Shown: positions 1 to 11,449 of the stretch, one piece after another
Layout of the letters: every line of letters begins with the position of its first letter
Position numbering within the stretch: position 1 is the first letter of the stretch
NCBI GenBank assembly: GCA_936432065.2
Contig: OW386289.2
Coordinates: 134,156,015-134,220,014 of the forward strand
Origin: Rutpela maculata
Taxonomy: Eukaryota; Arthropoda; Insecta; Coleoptera; Cerambycidae
DNA length: 64,000 nt
Direction: 5' to 3'
Translations under genes and position numbers: made by a program
Notes under the pieces: model-generated
What the model was told of the DNA's origin: nothing
Database searches by the model: none
The model's input: only the letters and a program-made list of their open reading frames with translations

Positions 1-1176
1 CCAGCCTACAACCAGATACTTAACAGTTTTATAACAATTAACAACTTATTTGAATTAAAAATAAGATAATTGAACGTTTTTGCTATAGCAATTTTAAATG
101 AGCTATTGCTTTAGAAAAACGTATTCTGCAATAAGATATCTAGATGTATGTTTTTCCAATTTCAGAATCTAGATTCTTTAATATACATTTAGACGGTTGA
201 ACTAAAAGCTATCGATAGGAAATTGTACGGCATCTGTACTAGGCTGCTTGTAAATTATACACTTCGTTGAGTGAGGAACCGCAATTTCGCTGTCTGAAAT
301 CGCTATGATTTTGATGAGTCGATCTGCTTTTGAAATTCCAGACAGAAATTTAGGAACATTTTTATTCCGATGGCCTTAAAACACGTCGATGGAATAATAA
401 AGGAAATACGACGTGGTTTGTTTTTTACGGAATTTACCGGAGATATTAAATAATTTTTTCCATTTTCAGTTTGAAATTTCAGCCCTTGCTATTCAATGCT
501 CACCAATACGTTCGAAATGTACAAAATAAAATTGAAGCTCCCAGATCCTTCTAATACTTATGATAAGAATAGACATTAAAATACTTAATTTTTAAAAGCA
601 ACAATAGGACAAAAATTTCTAAATAAAAATGTGACATACAGAATTTTATAAATCAAGATATGCAGAAAAGTATAGCAACAATTGTCTAGGTTAATATGGC
701 ACTTGAGACTAAATACAACAAAGAAAAGAGTATAATGATTCTATCTATTACAATGAGGTGAAAATAAAGTTGTTTCCAGATCTCTGTACACAGACCTCTT
801 GTAGGTTGAAGCCTTGTTTGAAGTTATACAGAAGTCTCCAAAAATATTTCCTCGTATCTTGGCAGTTAAATATATAATATAATAGGACTTCTCAAATATG
901 AACAAAATTCACACAACCATTTCTATGAACCAAAATCGTGTATGAAAATGGGAGTAATATTAGTCAAAAGTGTGCGAATCAATCAACATATCCCAGAATG
1001 GTATTGTAATAACGGTTGGTATCGTTCTTTACCTCGTTTCCAAAACGTCTACAATTGAATTAGAAAAAATTATTACCAACAAAATATTGTTTCGCATAGG
1101 GCCATTAGTATAATGATAAAGGAAAATTGGAACACTCATATCTTCTGGATAAGAGCTTTTTAAAAAAATCGTCGTT
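1..1176. other. AT-rich stretch without recognisable gene
   Basis: No reading frame here resembles a known protein and I see no RNA gene. The DNA is ordinary AT-rich sequence. Confidence 0.5.
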
Positions 1177-2193
1177 GGCGTGCATTTTTATTAAGAAAAA
1201 TGGGTCGATTTTTCGAGAAGCCATATTGGGCACTTTTTACTGAAAAACTAATGTAATACTATTGATCGACATGCTTTAGAACCTCTATATGCAAAATTTG
1301 ACAAGTTATTTTATGGTTTTCGAATTATGGCCCCATATTTCTTTATTTTCTATTTGAAACCATGTGATGTCTACTACCCGACATATGCCCTCCATAATCA
1401 TGCCTTACCAGGTGCTTTGCTTGATTTTGTGGCAGACGGCCGATTTGACGACATATATCCAAGATGGCGTCCACTCCAGACATCATCGGAAGTTCTCGAT
1501 TAAAACTCTTGATGGAGCCATCCTATCAATATTTTGTAATGAATCTTTTTTATTTACAAGAAAATTCTCTATAAAGAAGGTCCTTAGGAATTTATCGATA
1601 TCTTTTATCATTGAGGTGTTTTGTATAAAAACATTTTTAATTTTGTTATCACTTCAAATTAACATAACACAAAAGAAAAATACTTTAACACGATTCTTTT
1701 TTACCTTTCCTGAGTTGGCAAGACTTTCTACAGAAACCAAAGCAATGACTGGAATTGCAGAATAAGTAAAAACAAAACACCACCATTTGACACGATCTAG
1801 AGGAAAGCGACAACATGAACATGTGCAGAATGTTTCTATAACACTATCAGAATATCGACCAACCCTATAACATATGAAGGCAGTCACTGATGAACACAAC
1901 AACAAAATGTGTATTTCATCAAACCGTACAAACGGATACACTAAGCATTGTAGAAAAGTGAAATGTACACCGCTTTAAAAAAAACCTAATTGGAATTGAC
2001 GGTATGAATTTCTGGGATCCAATTTAGAAAGAAAAACTTAATTTATGTAAGGAACCTTAAATCAAAAAGGCGTTAAATTTTGGATATAAGGGTTCTAGTA
2101 CATGAATAATATCGCATTAGTTTTTCAGTAAATAAATGCCTAAATTGACTTTTCGAAGAATCGGTCTTTTTTTTGTTTATAAAAATGCACGCC
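1177..2193. repeat. Foldback repeat with two ~105-bp inverted arms
   Basis: The left arm (1177-1283) begins GGCGTGCATTTTTAT and contains TTTACTGAAAAACTAATG. The right arm (2091-2193) is its imperfect reverse complement, with the same two landmarks in the same order and AGAACC at the inner end. Weaker similarity continues outward to about 1130 and 2245. The roughly 800-bp centre has no recognisable protein; the overlapping 133-codon plus and 95-codon minus frames near 1364-1941 look like chance ORFs. It could be a long-TIR MITE or two inverted copies of one dispersed repeat. I found no clear target-site duplication. Confidence 0.6.
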
Positions 2194-3469
2194 AGTGACT
2201 AAAATAAACTTTGATTTACTCAAAAAAGATATAATAAAGGTCTTGGATACCGATCCAAATTTTATTGAAATTGGATGACCAATAACTGAGCTACGAAGGT
2301 GTCCTAGTGAAAAGTGGTACACACTGACGAGCGTTTCGTAAATCAAGATGACATTATCAGGAGATGATACCCATGGCGTATTCGCCTACATACTTAAGAT
2401 TCTGTAACAATAGATATAAAAAATAACCACAAAAATTGTATTATTTTTGAATATTATATTTAATTTGAATATCTTTTTATTTTCAAAAAACGCTACAGAT
2501 TGTGTGACAATTATATAGAAAATCTAATAATTCCCAGAAGATTATAATGTTTATATTTAGTATTATGTGGTAGATTTTGATATACATATTTTTTTCAAAC
2601 AATAGAAAGATTTTAATGTCATCCAAAGTTAATGGCTAAGGTTTTAGAATCATGTGCCCTAAGTAATTGAAAGAATCCTAAGATGACTTATGTATTTGTA
2701 TTATTATTATCATTCGTTTTAGAGGAATGTATTTTACGTTTAATACTATACGTATTTATTAGTGTCACCTTAATTACACGTGAACACGATATCTGAACGC
2801 CCACACGAGGGTCTTTATCGATATATTCATTGCGGTAGTACGTTTATTTGCTAAAGTAACAGCGACCAGGGTGGTTTGAAATTATTTAACAAACTGGATT
2901 TTGAAAATCTGATTCCGATACAGGGACTACTGCTCATTGCGCATGACTGAGCAGGACATGTTGCATGCATTTCTCTGGAATCGATTCCAGAGTATGTTTT
3001 TTCGTTTTGACATAAAATAAAGATAAACATTTTAATTTATTGTTGTATATAGTCAATGCTAGGAAGCCCTTTGTACTATCTCTTAATTTACATTCGTGAT
3101 TTCACTTCAACGAGACTCGAATGGTTGATTTCACTATGCAACTCTTTTTTTCGACCATTAATTTAATTTTCTTGACAGTTGGACGCTATCCATATAACAA
3201 CTGCGATCGTGGACACTGCTGGGCACCTCGACTCCGATATTTTATATTCAAATTTTGTAGCGTATTATGCTACAATAGAATTTATTAGTACGTATTTAAG
3301 AAAAAAAAAACTCTTCAAGTTTATTTAGCTCAATTTCATCAAAAGTAATATAATGGACCTAAGTGACACTGGAAAATCTTAAACAAATGCAGATATTAAG
3401 CTTAAAATTTTGAAAATGAGTCATACATCTTACATATAACTGATACAAAATACACCAAAGTTGTACAAT
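2194..3469. other. AT-rich stretch without recognisable gene
   Basis: Apart from the 20-bp palindrome at 2973-2992, I see nothing that stands out. No coding similarity was recognised in either strand. Confidence 0.5.
2973..2992. repeat. Perfect 20-bp palindrome
   Basis: CTCTGGAATC is followed immediately by its exact reverse complement, with no loop. A weaker 7-bp inverted pair (CTGCTCA/TGAGCAG) lies about 40 bp upstream. No element boundary or function can be assigned. Confidence 0.7.
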
Positions 3470-3781
3470 TTGTACGTCTCCGACTTTCCGAAGTTTCCGA
3501 ATACGAACCTTGCCAAGTACGCCGACGACACGACCATGTACGCGCATTCGCACAATGCACAAGCAGCGAATATGCTGCTGAAGGCATACATGGCCCACGT
3601 CACGGCATATTACGACAAGTGGAAGATTCGGATCAACGCCGAAAAGTCGGAAGCCATACTCTTCACGCGCCGGTTCACTGAGAACCGCATCCTAAGACCA
3701 ATTTCGATCGAGGGCCGCCAAATTCCAATTAAAAGGTGCGTGAAGTATTTGGGGGTGAACTTGGACAACTTGAAATATTAA
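3470..3781 (+). pseudogene. Jockey-like non-LTR retrotransposon RT fragment
   Basis: About 100 residues of the RT palm and thumb of a non-LTR retrotransposon. Visible landmarks are LYVSDFPKFP near the start, the catalytic motif YADDT (motif C), the following WKIRINAEKSEAI block and the late VKYLGVNLD motif. This arrangement is typical of Jockey-clade and related LINE RTs, which copy element RNA at a nicked chromosomal target. The fragment lacks the fingers and motifs A and B, so it is 5'-truncated, and it stops at TAA just after the LGV motif, so the C-terminal region is also missing. It is visibly richer in G+C than its surroundings, which fits a recently inserted or foreign-composition segment. 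The ATG at 3461 is probably not a real start. Confidence 0.85.
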
Positions 3782-4012
3782 TAACGAAGAAGTTATCTAT
3801 GAACCCAACTAGAAAAAAAAACAAATAACAAATATGGAGAGCTAAAAGAGATAAAGGCCACATACAAATAATAATGAATGCGGAACAAACGAAAGACCAA
3901 TTATTTGAAAGAGAAAAGAGAACGTAGAGAATCTAGGAGGAGAAAAAAATGCAAAAAACTGTTTAGAAACATACAAATCAAACTTTTCGACATTTGAGAT
4001 AATAGTGGATGT

Positions 4013-4487
4013 GGGTGAAGTAAAAAAATATTTTGAGGTTTCTGGTTCTTGTACATACACTAAATCACAATTTTTTTTCATCCCCTTTAATAAGGGGGTG
4101 GTGGTGGTAATTTGGGTTGCTAATGCCAAAAATTTTTTCGAGACCTTAGCTTCTCTTGTATATACTAAATACCAATTGCTTGATTTACCCATTTAAAACA
4201 AATTTACCCCAATTTACCCCCCAACCCATCATCGGAACAACATGAAAATATAATCTAGTTCCAGATCTCGTTAATGTACATACGTGTACCAAATTTCAAG
4301 TCAATGTCTTAAACGGTTCCAGAGTAAACGTGCGCACAAAAAAAATCCGACAGACCGACAGACAGACAGCATTTTTTTTTCGCTCAAACTTAAAATCTCG
4401 ACGTTTCATGACATTTTAAGCCTATTTGAACAATAAAAATTTTTAAAAATTTTTTTGTCGTTACTATACTTCCACTGGATGTGGAAG
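4013..4487 (-). mobile_element. Hairpin-ended TA-flanked MITE, copy 1 (truncated)
   Basis: The right end is a hairpin, ACTTCCAC and GTGGAAGT around a 5-bp loop, followed by TA at 4488-4489. Inside are a short GACAGAC-type repeat tract (about 4350-4370) and a GGGGTGGTGG stretch. The body matches copies at 13434, 55429, 57810 and 60597 in the same order of landmarks. The opposite end, present at 57810 in the full-length copy, is missing here. No ORF is expected, and the frames on both strands are chance. Confidence 0.75.
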
Positions 4488-4575
4488 TAAAATGACAGAG
4501 ACGAAAACTATCTGAATAATCGTTTACAGAATACTAAACATTGTCAATTAAGAAATCTTGAGTTTATTTTCATTT

Positions 4576-5460
4576 TTAATATTTTTTTATATGGCTTGGT
4601 AACTTGTTGTACATAGTAATAGATCTATGGAGTGGAGAGTGTTTAAAAGAAGTGGTTGTGTGACTTGGAATGTACAGAGTATCACCATGTCGAGTATTAA
4701 GGGAATGATTATTATTAAGTGTTTCAAAATCATTTTTATTTTTATAAACGTGCATTATGCACTTCAATATGAATATAGATGGAACTGTCAATATTTTTTG
4801 ATCTTTAAACACTTTTCGACAGGTTTCTAATGGCTGAAGTGAAAAAATTGATTTAATAATCTTTTTTGAGCAATGAATACCCTATGCAGGTCATTGCCTC
4901 CGCCCCAAGAAACAATGATATTTGCTATGTGACTGTAGGCCAAAGCGTAGTAGATGTTTAAGACTCCTTCAGTGTTTAAGCAAGATTTCAATTGCATTAT
5001 AGTATAGAATGCTGAATTTAATTTAGAACAAATATGTTCAATGTGCTTATTCCATTTCAGTTTATCATCTAGCCATAAATCTAGGAATTTTGATGTCTGC
5101 GAGAGTGTTGGATTATTTTCAGATATAAAGGTTTCTGGTAAAGGGGATCCTAGATGAAAATTCATATATACAGTCTTTTTCTTATTTAAGATTAAATGAT
5201 TGCGCTGACACCAAGCCTCCAATTCATCACAAGTGACTGCAGTATATGATGACAATTCTTCTGGTTTTTTTGCAGATAACGTAATTGTGATATCATCTGC
5301 AAACTTTGCAACCATTTGTAATATGTTGTGGTAAATCATTTACGTATAACACAAATAAGAGTGGCCCCAAAACTGATCCTTGGGGGACACCCATTTCAAC
5401 TTTTCTTGTGTCAGATACCGCTCTATTGAAATTAACCACTCTGTAGAATACGAATACTAC
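4576..5460 (-). pseudogene. Non-LTR retrotransposon RT C-terminal half, frameshifted
   Basis: Read on the minus strand, this starts just inside the RT domain with FYRVVNFNRAVSD, then GVPQGSVLGPLLF (motif B, about 5390-5350), then FADDIT (motif C, about 5300). It continues through a C-terminal region with LEAWCQRNHLILN and SWGGGNDLHRVF and ends with the typical tail MYNKLPSHIKKY near 4580. One frameshift lies between VNDLP and the FADD block (about 5330-5310), and another separates the tail (below 4812) from the main frame (above 4827). The 5' side is cut at about 5460, where an in-frame stop precedes unrelated DNA. Both catalytic aspartates of FADD survive, but with no motif A or endonuclease it cannot be active. 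The family is LINE-like; the clade (Jockey/CR1-like) is inferred. Confidence 0.9.
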
Positions 5461-6734
5461 TCAGAATGTGTGCCCGAACAACTAGCGAAATACATCGGAA
5501 AACCATCAAACTACCAGGCAATATTCATCAAAGGTAGATCAATGGTCAAACATGGACAGTGTGCATCATCAAGAAAAGTAGTCCGAGAAGATCTGAAAGA
5601 AACATCGTCCAACTGCTCGAAAAACAGAAGAGCATAAACACTCTATGTCATGACGCAATGCGGAAACGCATCTCACGAAAACCTGTACTTTCCATCTCAT
5701 ATCCTTGTACCATGTACCTTGTAGCTATCGCTACTGGCAACAAGCACAATCCAAATCCAACCCAGCGTAGAAGAAGTTGGCACGGCGCGGCGCGCTTCCG
5801 GCGGCGGTGTGTTTCCCGGGAGTGGTAACAACGCCTACCATACTCTGATAAATCAAGATCAAATCAAAACAATTTTTACGAGAAGTATTTGAAAAAAAAT
5901 CTAGTATCTAATTATACGGATTATATATAGATTTACACGCATATGGAACAAAGCCGCGGGGGAACGAATAAGTACGTACTATAAACGTGACCGCCAACCA
6001 ATTTGGTTTGATAACGATTTGACACTTAGTTAGTATGTGCAATATATAGACGCCACATAAAATTATTTGCATATTTACCTCGGTTATTATTACTTAAATT
6101 TCCAATTACTATGTAAATTTCGTAGCTTAATATATTGTACAATTTCTCTAGAAGTTGCAATTGAGAGTTGTGATTTATTTGTAAAATTTTTGGTTAAATT
6201 ATAATAGCTATCCAGGCCACACATATACAACAAATTATTAGTTTATATTAAAAATCTTTAAAACCAAATATCTTTCAATTCTGCTAACACAATTATTGAA
6301 AAGCATTGTTTCGGGTATTCAGCAAATAACTTTCAAAGAAACCATTCGTTCTTTCCATATACTATTGATTAAAATACGATAAAACGATATGTTGGAAAAT
6401 TGTCATAAAATACACCGTTTTCAAAACAAATTATTTTTATTAACTTAATGTGCAAATAGCATCGAAAACAAAATAATCACAGACTGGAAAATGCTGCTAA
6501 CTAAATTATATTATACCTAATTAAACTACTTTAAAGTAACTGTTTGAAATGTCGCCTGCCAACTTCAATGCAAACGTTACACCGCTACTTCCACAGCTTA
6601 GTTCCGAGTCCTGCCAGCAGATTTAAAGTGGATGTACTGGTACTGCAAATACTGAATCGAGGGCAAAATGTAAAATTTGCCTTTTACTTATAGAAATAAT
6701 AATTTTGAAAATATTAAATTGGTGATGAGCAAAG
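5461..6734. other. Mostly uninformative; GC-rich island and AAATC-type tail
   Basis: A short GC-rich patch (about 5775-5820) is followed by GATAAATCAAGATCAAATC near 5850. That tail-like run resembles the simple 3' tails of LINEs and recurs near 18580. The frames at 5380-5828 show no recognisable domain. From 5900 to 6734 I see nothing supportable. Confidence 0.4.
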
Positions 6735-7012
6735 ACCCCGGAACAAAAGCCACGAAAATGATGTTTCGATGGAATCGATTGAAACTTTGCTATTTTGTAA
6801 TTCAAGTCATGTTGATCAAAAGTTCTCATCACTCGAGCCGATCCCATGGACAGTTTTTGAGATACAGATTTTCAAAGTTAGGTAATTTGCGTCATTTTAG
6901 ACATTCCAGAATTTTTTACTTTTAAATTGTTAACCTTAGCAAAAAATTGCAAGGGTCGAAATATTTTTGTTCAAGTCCAAGAAAGTTTTTAGGTTAAGTA
7001 AAATATATACAG
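6735..7012 (+). repeat. Single copy of the GACCCCGGAAC dispersed repeat
   Basis: This segment begins GACCCCGGAACAAAAG and shares a long string of landmarks with both arms of the foldback at 43548-45305. These include GATGGAATCGATTGAAAC, CAAGTCATG, ATGGACAGTTTTTGAG and GGTAATTTGCGTC. It ends near AAAATATATACAG, where the right arm of the foldback instead has a long (TA)n tract. No coding potential was recognised. Confidence 0.75.
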
Positions 7013-7334
7013 TATGTCCGCGGATGGGGTTTGCAATAAGTGTAATGGCTAAAAATTTTAACTTTTCGAGAAAATGTTTTTCTTTATAGAAGTTTTTGCT
7101 TGACTAAAAATTATATTTTTTATACAGGGTGCTCAAAAAAATTACAAAAACTTAAAATTCCATTTCAAATTATATAAGTATAAGTGGATTTTAACTAAAA
7201 TACTTGTCGGTTTTTGTCAAATTTTTATTTAGCTAATTGCATTCGAACAAACCGAGTAAATATCATATAAAAAATCCTGAATTTATAAAAGCAAATACAT
7301 ATTTGAAGATTAAGACTTTATTAAATACTACAAT

Positions 7335-8112
7335 TAAAAAATTCTTCCTCCAAATTGAACGCATATTTCCAATCGTTTCCGAATATTGTGAAAACTACTT
7401 CTAACTTCTTCAATGAAAATTGATTGCATAGCTGCCAAAATGCGCTGCTTTAGAATTTTAACGTCTTGTCTATGGGTTGTTGGTAAGTAATTTGTTTTAG
7501 ACACCTCCAAAGAAATGTATCCGCAATTGTCAAATCTGGACTTCTTGGGGGCCTCAAAACTGGACCATTGCGACCACCGTCGTCCAAATTTGCTTTAAGC
7601 CAATTACGTACGACGCCACGCAGGCATGATATGCCGGACATCCATCCTGTTAAAAAGACATTCTATTACAATATTCGGCAAGTCGTCTAACTGATCAGAA
7701 AATAATGTATTAAACACATGTAAATAAAAGTTACTACTGAACGTATTTTCAAAATAGTGTGGCCCTATTATGTCATGATACGAAATAATGCACCAGACAT
7801 TAACTTTTTTAAATATTGCCTTTCAGTGAAAATTCTAAATTCTAACACGTGTTGTTGAGAACATGATAAATTTATAAAAATTCATGTTGCCACTTAAAAT
7901 TTCATTTCCAACTCATAAACAGAAATCTAGTAGTTTTGCTTCATCTCCTCCTTCTAAGGTATGGTTAAAATGAGGTTTGGATGGAAATATTTTATTCTCT
8001 TTCAAAATTTCTTGGATGCAGGTTTTTTTAATTACCAGCAAATATCGGACTCGATTTATTAACGGAAGTTGGGGATTTTGAGCAACAGATGCCAACACTA
8101 ATATTGTGGATC
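7335..8112 (-). pseudogene. mariner-like transposase pseudogene
   Basis: The minus strand shows, in order, remnants of a mariner-type transposase: VAQNPQLP, then IQEILKENKIFPSKPHF, LLDFC, KVNVWC, IIGPHYFE, DLPNIV, QDGCPAYHAC, VRNWLKANLDD, RPPRSPDLTIAD and FLWRCLK. It ends with a C-terminal block KILKQRILAAMQSIF and RKRLEICVQFGG. These match the usual order of the N-terminal DNA-binding part, the catalytic core and the C-terminal helix region. The second aspartate (QDG) and the SPDLTxxD motif remain, but the expected FSDE carrying the first aspartate reads FSTT. At least three frame changes are needed to follow the protein. It is therefore inactive. In life such enzymes cut and paste the element at TA sites in the nucleus. 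Confidence 0.85.
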
Positions 8113-8253
8113 ATACATATTTTTATTTTTCTTTACGTGAAGCATTGAACCAGTTTTTTTTATTTTTTGGCCAATTTATGAACTGCCATTCTGGAAACAT
8201 ACACATTTCTTTCCTTATCCGCAAAAAATATTTACTAAGTAAAATTTTTGTCG

Positions 8254-9162
8254 TACACTCAAAGAAATAGTATGGGTACATTCAACAAAAAAAATGGTTA
8301 ACTAACAATATCGTTAATTTTGTTAAACTAAATTATATTTATGGTATTTTTAAACAAGAGGTGATTGTTATTTTAATTAATAAAATGTTGTCGTACAACA
8401 AAATAAACATTAACTTAAAAAATAGATGAATAAGACTATTATTTTTTTCGTCTGACTATTATTTTGTTGAATTCTGTCAAATTAAACTAGATAATAGTAT
8501 ATTTTATTTTTAACTACTATTCTATTGTAATTCTAACCCAGTATTAGTTCGCTGTATTATTGTACTTGGTAGACAAACCAATATTATTGTCGTCTTCTAG
8601 AAGTTCTAAAAGAATTACCATAAAATTTGCTTGCTTACCACGTAGTCTATTACAGAAATCATTCCCAGATGACGCCTGATACAAATCACTGACAATAATC
8701 AATCATGTATTATCTTATGCTCTTATGAATTTATAGAAAATTAATAACATGATTGCAATGTTCAAATTCTCTCAGGGACCATCGATATATTTGGATGGAT
8801 CTTATAAACGATCTCTAATCTTTGGTTTGGGGTGGTCTGATGTCTCAATACTGAGATTTTGGCTAACCAAAAAAAAACTTCCATCATACAATAAAGTGTA
8901 GATCAACCTAAAAATTAGTTGGTAAACAAAAAACAAAGTCGTTGTACTATTTAATTGTAGACCAAATTGAAAATGGTTAGTGAACATAAAAAAATGTCAT
9001 TGTACTATTTAATTTGTTACAAGAAGATATGATTATTAAACTACTATTTGTTTACGAAAACAAATAAAGTTGTATGACTATTCTTTTCTGATTGATTTAA
9101 CTATGAAACTAGATAGGCGCGATTTCATATGCTCTTTTTGGTTTTGGTTTTCTTTGAGTGTA
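8254..9162. mobile_element. Unclassified TIR element inserted in the mariner relic
   Basis: The left end reads GTACACTCAAAGAAA at 8253 and the right end is the exact reverse complement, ending at 9163. The shared GTAC may be the target duplication or part of the TIR. The interior is very AT-rich, with no recognisable coding sequence, and has TAACTA/ACTATT-type motifs near both ends. It lies between the transposase N-terminus and the right TIR of the mariner-like element, so it inserted later. The superfamily cannot be assigned. Confidence 0.65.
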
Positions 9163-9636
9163 CTTTTGAATTGTGCGCCTTGTTGTGAGTTACTTTTCTG
9201 TGAGCGTGTATGAGTCCTTTTGTGCCAGTCTTCGGCGCCGATGCCTTAAATATGTTATGCTGTAATTTAATTGTATTTTGATAAATAAAGTCGAAGTTTT
9301 TATTTATTCTTCGACTTAGATCTATTCTGGGAGGTTCTCTAACAATAACACTGAGTATCTTGTCGAACGCTTATAAAACGGTATTTTACAAAACATTAAA
9401 ATCTGCAATTTAAACCTCTAGGTGAAACTTCTAGTTAAACTCTAGTTTAATCCGAACCTATTTTACTAAAAATTCACTTATTTCGAAACACTGCAATATT
9501 CAAATGAAATTTTGAATTTGAACTGACCATATAATTTGAAACAACTTTTTTATTTCACATTTTATTCCAAAATAAAAAATATAACCAGTTTATTCTTACG
9601 GAATTTTAAGTTTTTGCAATTTTTGAGCACCCCGTA

Positions 9637-10960
9637 CAAAAAATATAATTTTTCTCAACGTCATTACTATTTCTTAGGCAAGCTAAAACTTTTATTGATT
9701 ATGCAAAATCAATAATGAGCACTAATAACATCGGAACAACGAAGCAGACATTTTTCCGAAATTTAAGAAACTTTTTTAAAGTTCGAGCTGCTATAATGTT
9801 TAAATAGTTGACCGAGGAAGAAAATTATTTAAATAAAAGCATTGAGAAATACTATAATCCACAATAATACTGGTAATAACTAATTACTACGTAGAGGCAA
9901 CGGGGGCAAAGATAATTGCAAAAATCTGCAGCTAAGCACAAATTTTCACCATCCTGACAGCTGTAAATTGTAAAATATTAACAATAGAGAAAAATAATTT
10001 AAATAAAATTTGTAACTTTTTTCATTTTCTACAATATTGGCATTGTCTTATTTTAGGTTAGAAATAATAGGAAAGGGGATAATTGAGAAAAACCTATTTG
10101 AACTATCATTATTGTTACCATGGTGGGCGTAGCGGCAAAGGTATTTTTGTGTAAAATAATAATTAACGATTGATGCATCCTCCCCTACATTATGCAAAAA
10201 AATCCTCGTAATAATTATTCACGGGTCAAATAGCAGATTGACTGTACTAGAAATTCACTTATAAAATACATGAAATTTAGAACTTTTACTCATTTGAGAT
10301 ATCAAACTGCAAACGCTTCCTAGATTAAATCAATGAAATATATACCGTCTATGTAAAAAAAATATTAGACTCATTCATTATTCTTATATCTAAAACAGAC
10401 CCTTGAAGAATTAAATTTTTCGTCATATATTTCTTACGAAACTCTAATGATAAATCATGTCACTTTATGTTAATGCTGCACAAACGAAGCTGAAACTATT
10501 GTTTTGCGAAATGTGGTTAAGAAAGAGATTTAAACTACCAAGTGTTTCTCTTTGTTCCACTAATGATCTTGATCTTAGTTTTTTATTAATTCTGATGTAG
10601 AAAACACAAAGGATAACTCGACAATGTTATTTCTTGTGCCTTTTACGGTAATGAATAATAACAACTTGGCTCAAGATCGAAGAAATGCACATATTAGCAA
10701 TCTAGAGTTTAATTGTAACTGTTTGATGTAATCAGGGCAATCGCGAATAACATGACATTCTAAGTTGGAACTAAATCTATATTATATAATAATATTAATA
10801 ATAACACATTTATTATAAATCAATAAATTTACATACTATTTTAACAGAAAAAAAAAATTAGTTATGATAAATAGACTGTAAAGGTCCAGAATTTTGTAAG
10901 TAACAGACTCTGCTCTTTCACCAATACCTACTCAATAAATTATATAGGTAGTTATTTATG
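9637..10960. other. AT-rich stretch without recognisable gene
   Basis: No RNA gene or transposon end was found. A minus-strand run at about 10765-10640 (LECHVIRDCPDYIKQL) might be an old protein fragment, but it has a stop and I cannot assign it. Confidence 0.35.
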
Positions 10961-11083
10961 TACTAAGGGTCGTAAGTGTACTTTTTTTTGGTTGAGAATA
11001 GAGTTTGCAAACCGAGGCCCCTAGAGCCGAGGTTCACAAGTATTCGACATCAAAAAATCGCACTCTACGACCCGCGGTGCATA
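10961..11083. repeat. Short foldback MITE, ~50-bp arms
   Basis: GGGTCGTAAGTG at 10967 pairs with CACTCTACGACCC ending near 11073. Inner parts of the arms meet at CCGAGG (near 11017) and the reverse-complement-compatible CCGAGGTT (near 11035). A second 12-bp inverted pair, ATTATAGTTTTC (11083-11094) and GAAAACTATAAT (11144-11155), adjoins it. No coding content. Confidence 0.6.
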
Positions 11084-11314
11084 TTATAGTTTTCGTCATG
11101 TCCATAAATCATTGAACTAGAAAAAACCTTGAGAAAACTAGCGGAAAACTATAATTATTCGAATTTGATTTCATATTAGCCAAGTAAATAGTAAAGGTAG
11201 CGATGCTTGGAATATCCATGGCAACCGTCAATAAAATAAATTTATCTACTCTTATTAGGTTATATACTAATTAATGAACTGCTTTTGATTAATTAATAGT
11301 ATCCATAAACAAAC

Positions 11315-11353
11315 AGCGTGAGTTATAATGCGTGAGTTATTATAACTCACGCT
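11315..11353. repeat. 15-bp perfect inverted repeat around a GCGTGAGTT spacer
   Basis: AGCGTGAGTTATAAT and its exact reverse complement flank the 9-bp spacer GCGTGAGTT, which itself repeats part of the arm. The same GCGTGAGTTATTA word occurs in the foldback at 12576-12680. Confidence 0.8.
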
Positions 11354-11449
11354 AGGTACAGAGCCAATCACCCTTAGCTTCATGCCTAGCCTGTCCAATC
11401 GACGTAACGCGCGACACACGAAGGTGGAGACAGGGAGGTAGTGACAGAT

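Larger units (their letters stand above)
7125..9634 (-). mobile_element. mariner-like DNA transposon, decayed, with internal insertion
   Basis: Inverted termini start CAGGGTGCTCAAAAA on the left and CGGGGTGCTCAAAAA on the right, and both share AACTTAAAATTCC further in. They are flanked by TA at 7123-7124 and 9635-9636, as expected for the mariner/Tc1 superfamily. The element contains a minus-strand transposase relic and a second TIR element (8254-9162). Removing that insertion leaves about 1.6 kb, a plausible mariner size. The inverted similarity continues outward past the TA (AAAATTATATTTTTT on both sides), so the true ends may lie further out. Confidence 0.75.

Noticed and set aside
1364..1941. 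Overlapping 133-codon plus and 95-codon minus frames as possible genes
   Set aside because: They shadow each other, lie in the centre of a foldback repeat, and show only AT-biased low-complexity residues without a known motif.
4340..4375. GACAGAC repeats (also near 13555, 20125, 58345, 60640) as CRISPR-like or independent arrays
   Set aside because: Short imperfect simple repeats without unique spacers; four of the five lie inside one MITE family.
10640..10770. Minus-strand LECHVIRDCPDY stretch as a LINE tail
   Set aside because: Too short, contains a stop, and lacks the cysteine-histidine pattern needed for support.
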